A stretch of 30,194 nt of DNA. Origin: a virus. Numbering within the stretch: the first letter of the stretch is position 1; every line of letters starts with the position of its first letter. A program made the position numbers and the translations under genes. The stretch spans positions 1 through 30,194 of the IMG/VR virus record IMGVR_UViG_3300009136_000026. The stretch is one strand, 5' to 3'. Positions 28,148-30,194 of this stretch are shown piece by piece. The notes under the pieces were generated by a model, which saw nothing but the letters and a program-made list of their open reading frames with translations, made no database searches and had not been told where the DNA came from.

Positions 28148-30194
28148 ATGTCTCTTTTGCCTTCCGAAACGCCTCCTGTGCCCGAAGAGGAGGCCCCTAC
28201 GCCTGCGCCTAAGAAGGCAGAGACTTCTCTTAAAGAGATCGTTGAGAAAGAAAAACAAAAAGCAGACTATATCCATAAAACGGCACCTAGGCTCAAGTCT
28301 CCGCGAGACGCTGCGCTTGACGAGCTATACAAGCGTGATGGTGCGCTCCGAGGCTTTACGGAAAACACTCCCGAAGACAAAGAGAAGTTTGCTGACTGGC
28401 TAGTGGACGACATCTTGGAGCGTCGGTATAGCTCAACTTCAATTGACCCTGTAACTAAAGACATTTTTCGTTATGAGGCAGTCAACCGGTATGGGGAAGA
28501 AGTACCTGAGTACTCGAAAAGAGCTAGTGACTTTGCTCGTGCCCTACGAAACGGGCACAGAGAGGCGAAAAAGCGACAGCGGGACATTGAGGGCCTCAAC
28601 CAAGTAATTCGAGAAGCGACCCCTAAGCTGGGACGCCCAGACTTAGTACGGATTGCTGTGACCGCGTCAGGTGAAAAGGGCGACGAAGTACCTGACTGGA
28701 GAAAAGACACCAAAGGGGCACAGTTACTTCGCGAGCGTACCGGAGGCTTGTATGCAGGTACAATGCTGGGCAACACCGTCGGCATTAAGTTTGACCCACG
28801 CGCCCTTAAGCACCAAACCCTAATAGAGTCTCTCTCTGAAGAGGATGTAGACCCAGAAGATCGGGACGACCTTCGGAAGCTCAAACGGGGCTACAAAGCC
28901 GCATCGAAACGCACCGCGAGTAGCATTGACTGGGGCGAAACTGTACCACCGGAAAGCCTCATCTACTTTCAAGCGCAGCTACCGAATGGCCAATGGGGAT
29001 TTGATGCAGGCTTAGAAAAAGCCAAGTATAAGCAGGCAGCCCGCGCAGTCCTAGCACAAAAGGAAGGGTATGCTTCGATCCCAGCGCTGCTTCAAAAGGC
29101 ACCATCAGACCTGGTTAAAAAGATCTCTGCCGAAGCAGAAAAACAAGCTGAAGAAGCCATTACTCAACTTGAGCTACAAAGCCTAGATAGTGTTCTCTTC
29201 CTTAAAGACACGCGGAAGTTCGCTAAAGACCTAAGGGCAGGGAAAGACCCGTTAGCGACTTTTTCTGTTGCCTTAAACCTAGGTAAAATGCTCAAAGCCG
29301 CAGGCGTTATTGACGAAGAGCAGTACGAAGACATCGCCCAATTTCGTGCCCCTTGGATGAGGGTGGTCTACCCCCAAGCCAGCGAGAAATACGGGGTGGG
29401 CTCGCTTCATTATGCGCGGACAGCAGAGCAGATGGGCTCGGGGAAGCTAGACCAGTTCTTCAACTTTGGCCCCTGGACACCTATTTTCTCATGGCTGCTG
29501 GACCCAGACGAAAACATGGAGTTTGGTAGCGAAGACCACCTCGTGAAGATGGGGAAAGACTACAACCTATTCAGTGAAGTAGGCCAGCTAGGGGAAGAGC
29601 TAAACGAACTGGAAAACCCGCTTACCGGTAACCGGTTCTTCGAGGGAGATTGGGGTGAAACGGCCAAACAACGAGCCGGGTTTGGGGCAGCCCTGGGGTT
29701 GACCCTGATGGAGCCGGACTTGTTTACTGCGCTGCTCTTCGGACCAAAGCTTGTGGCAGCACCAGTTAAGGCTGCAGCTAAAGCAGGCTTCGGGGTAGGG
29801 GCACTGTCTGACATCGGCACTGTTCGGCGCGTCAGGCGGGCAAAAGACGAAGTGGCGTCCACTCTTAAGGCGTGGCAACAAAAGCCTCCAGAGACTGTTG
29901 ACGAAGCGATGGAGATAGTCCGTAACCTTACTAAAGCGGGCTTTGCAGATACGGCTAAGTCAGTTCAGGCGCATGTAGCGGCCAAGGTGGGAGCCACGGC
30001 AGGGGGCGGTTTTGACATCGGACCTGACCTCAAGCGTTTGGCTGGTCAAGCTGACAAGGCCCTAGCTGATCCCACGGACATGTCTTCTGACATTGCTTCT
30101 ATCATTAGTAAAGCCGGGATCGAACTGGAGACTGCCCAGGAAGCTAGCTCTGTTGCAAGCGCACTCACTTGGTTTACCACAAGTATTCTTAAGG
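28148..30194 (+). CDS. Very large internal virion-type protein, cut by the window end (at least 682 aa)
   Basis: An open frame from the ATG at 28148 runs to the end of the window without a stop, so the gene is partial. The start is 5 bp after the preceding stop, with only a weak upstream site. It begins MSLLPSETPPVPEEEAPTPA, then charged helices (SLKEIVEKEKQKADYIHKTA), a mixed region (PWTPIFSWLLDPDENMEFGS) and Ala-rich helices (GPKLVAAPVKAAAKAGFGVG). Size and place at the end of the structural block fit a giant ejected core protein. An enzymatic domain may lie beyond the edge; none is visible here. Confidence 0.75.
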   Translation, partial: MSLLPSETPPVPEEEAPTPAPKKAETSLKEIVEKEKQKADYIHKTAPRLKSPRDAALDELYKRDGALRGFTENTPEDKEKFADWLVDDILERRYSSTSIDPVTKDIFRYEAVNRYGEEVPEYSKRASDFARALRNGHREAKKRQRDIEGLNQVIREATPKLGRPDLVRIAVTASGEKGDEVPDWRKDTKGAQLLRERTGGLYAGTMLGNTVGIKFDPRALKHQTLIESLSEEDVDPEDRDDLRKLKRGYKAASKRTASSIDWGETVPPESLIYFQAQLPNGQWGFDAGLEKAKYKQAARAVLAQKEGYASIPALLQKAPSDLVKKISAEAEKQAEEAITQLELQSLDSVLFLKDTRKFAKDLRAGKDPLATFSVALNLGKMLKAAGVIDEEQYEDIAQFRAPWMRVVYPQASEKYGVGSLHYARTAEQMGSGKLDQFFNFGPWTPIFSWLLDPDENMEFGSEDHLVKMGKDYNLFSEVGQLGEELNELENPLTGNRFFEGDWGETAKQRAGFGAALGLTLMEPDLFTALLFGPKLVAAPVKAAAKAGFGVGALSDIGTVRRVRRAKDEVASTLKAWQQKPPETVDEAMEIVRNLTKAGFADTAKSVQAHVAAKVGATAGGGFDIGPDLKRLAGQADKALADPTDMSSDIASIISKAGIELETAQEASSVASALTWFTTSILK

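Overview
This window reads as part of the genome of a tailed, short-tailed (podovirus-like) double-stranded DNA phage or prophage. The rightward genes follow a podovirus order: small terminase, large terminase, portal, scaffold, major capsid protein, capsid decoration, head-tail adaptor, nozzle, spike/fibre-like proteins and internal virion proteins. No tail tube, sheath or tape-measure gene is seen. A near-consensus sigma70 promoter, strong Shine-Dalgarno sites and no phage RNA polymerase in the window suggest a bacterial host whose own polymerase is used. The host genus cannot be named from the sequence.

Layout. (1) 1-1902, leftward: a cluster of small genes of unknown function (271, 67, 72 and 99 aa), preceded by a possible 39-codon leader ORF. 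Both the first gene and the leader ORF have their ribosome binding sites inside predicted RNA hairpins. (2) 1903-3564: about 1.7 kb without a convincing long gene. It holds hairpin-rich sequence (1900-2312), an alternating purine-pyrimidine GT/GC tract (2580-2690), five copies of a GACAWTCTGTCA-type dyad repeat (2691-2967), and an AT-rich segment flanked by inverted clusters of GGTTACA/TGTAACC repeats (3117-3403). The last looks like an iteron-type replication origin. A promoter at 3512-3540 closes the region. (3) 3565-7237, rightward replication genes: a small excisionase-like winged-helix protein, an 823-aa P4/D5-type primase-helicase and an unknown 287-aa protein. (4) 7230-13607: terminase subunits, an unusual 814-aa polyvalent-type protein, and portal. 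(5) 13623-18030: accessory head proteins, scaffold, major capsid and two tandem paralogous decoration proteins. (6) 18068-25045: adaptor, a small protein, nozzle and three spike/collar-type proteins. (7) 25045-30194: coiled-coil and alanine-rich proteins likely to be internal or ejected virion proteins, the last running off the window end.

The rightward genes are tightly packed: many start within or right at the previous stop codon, so they look like one long operon series. The non-coding block between the divergent gene sets is the likely control and replication-start region. The small DNA-binding protein and primase-helicase beside it are the natural candidates to act on its repeats. The least conventional parts are the two-repeat-family origin region, the structured leader of the leftward operon, the polyvalent-type protein placed between terminase and portal, and a small motif shared by two virion-module proteins.
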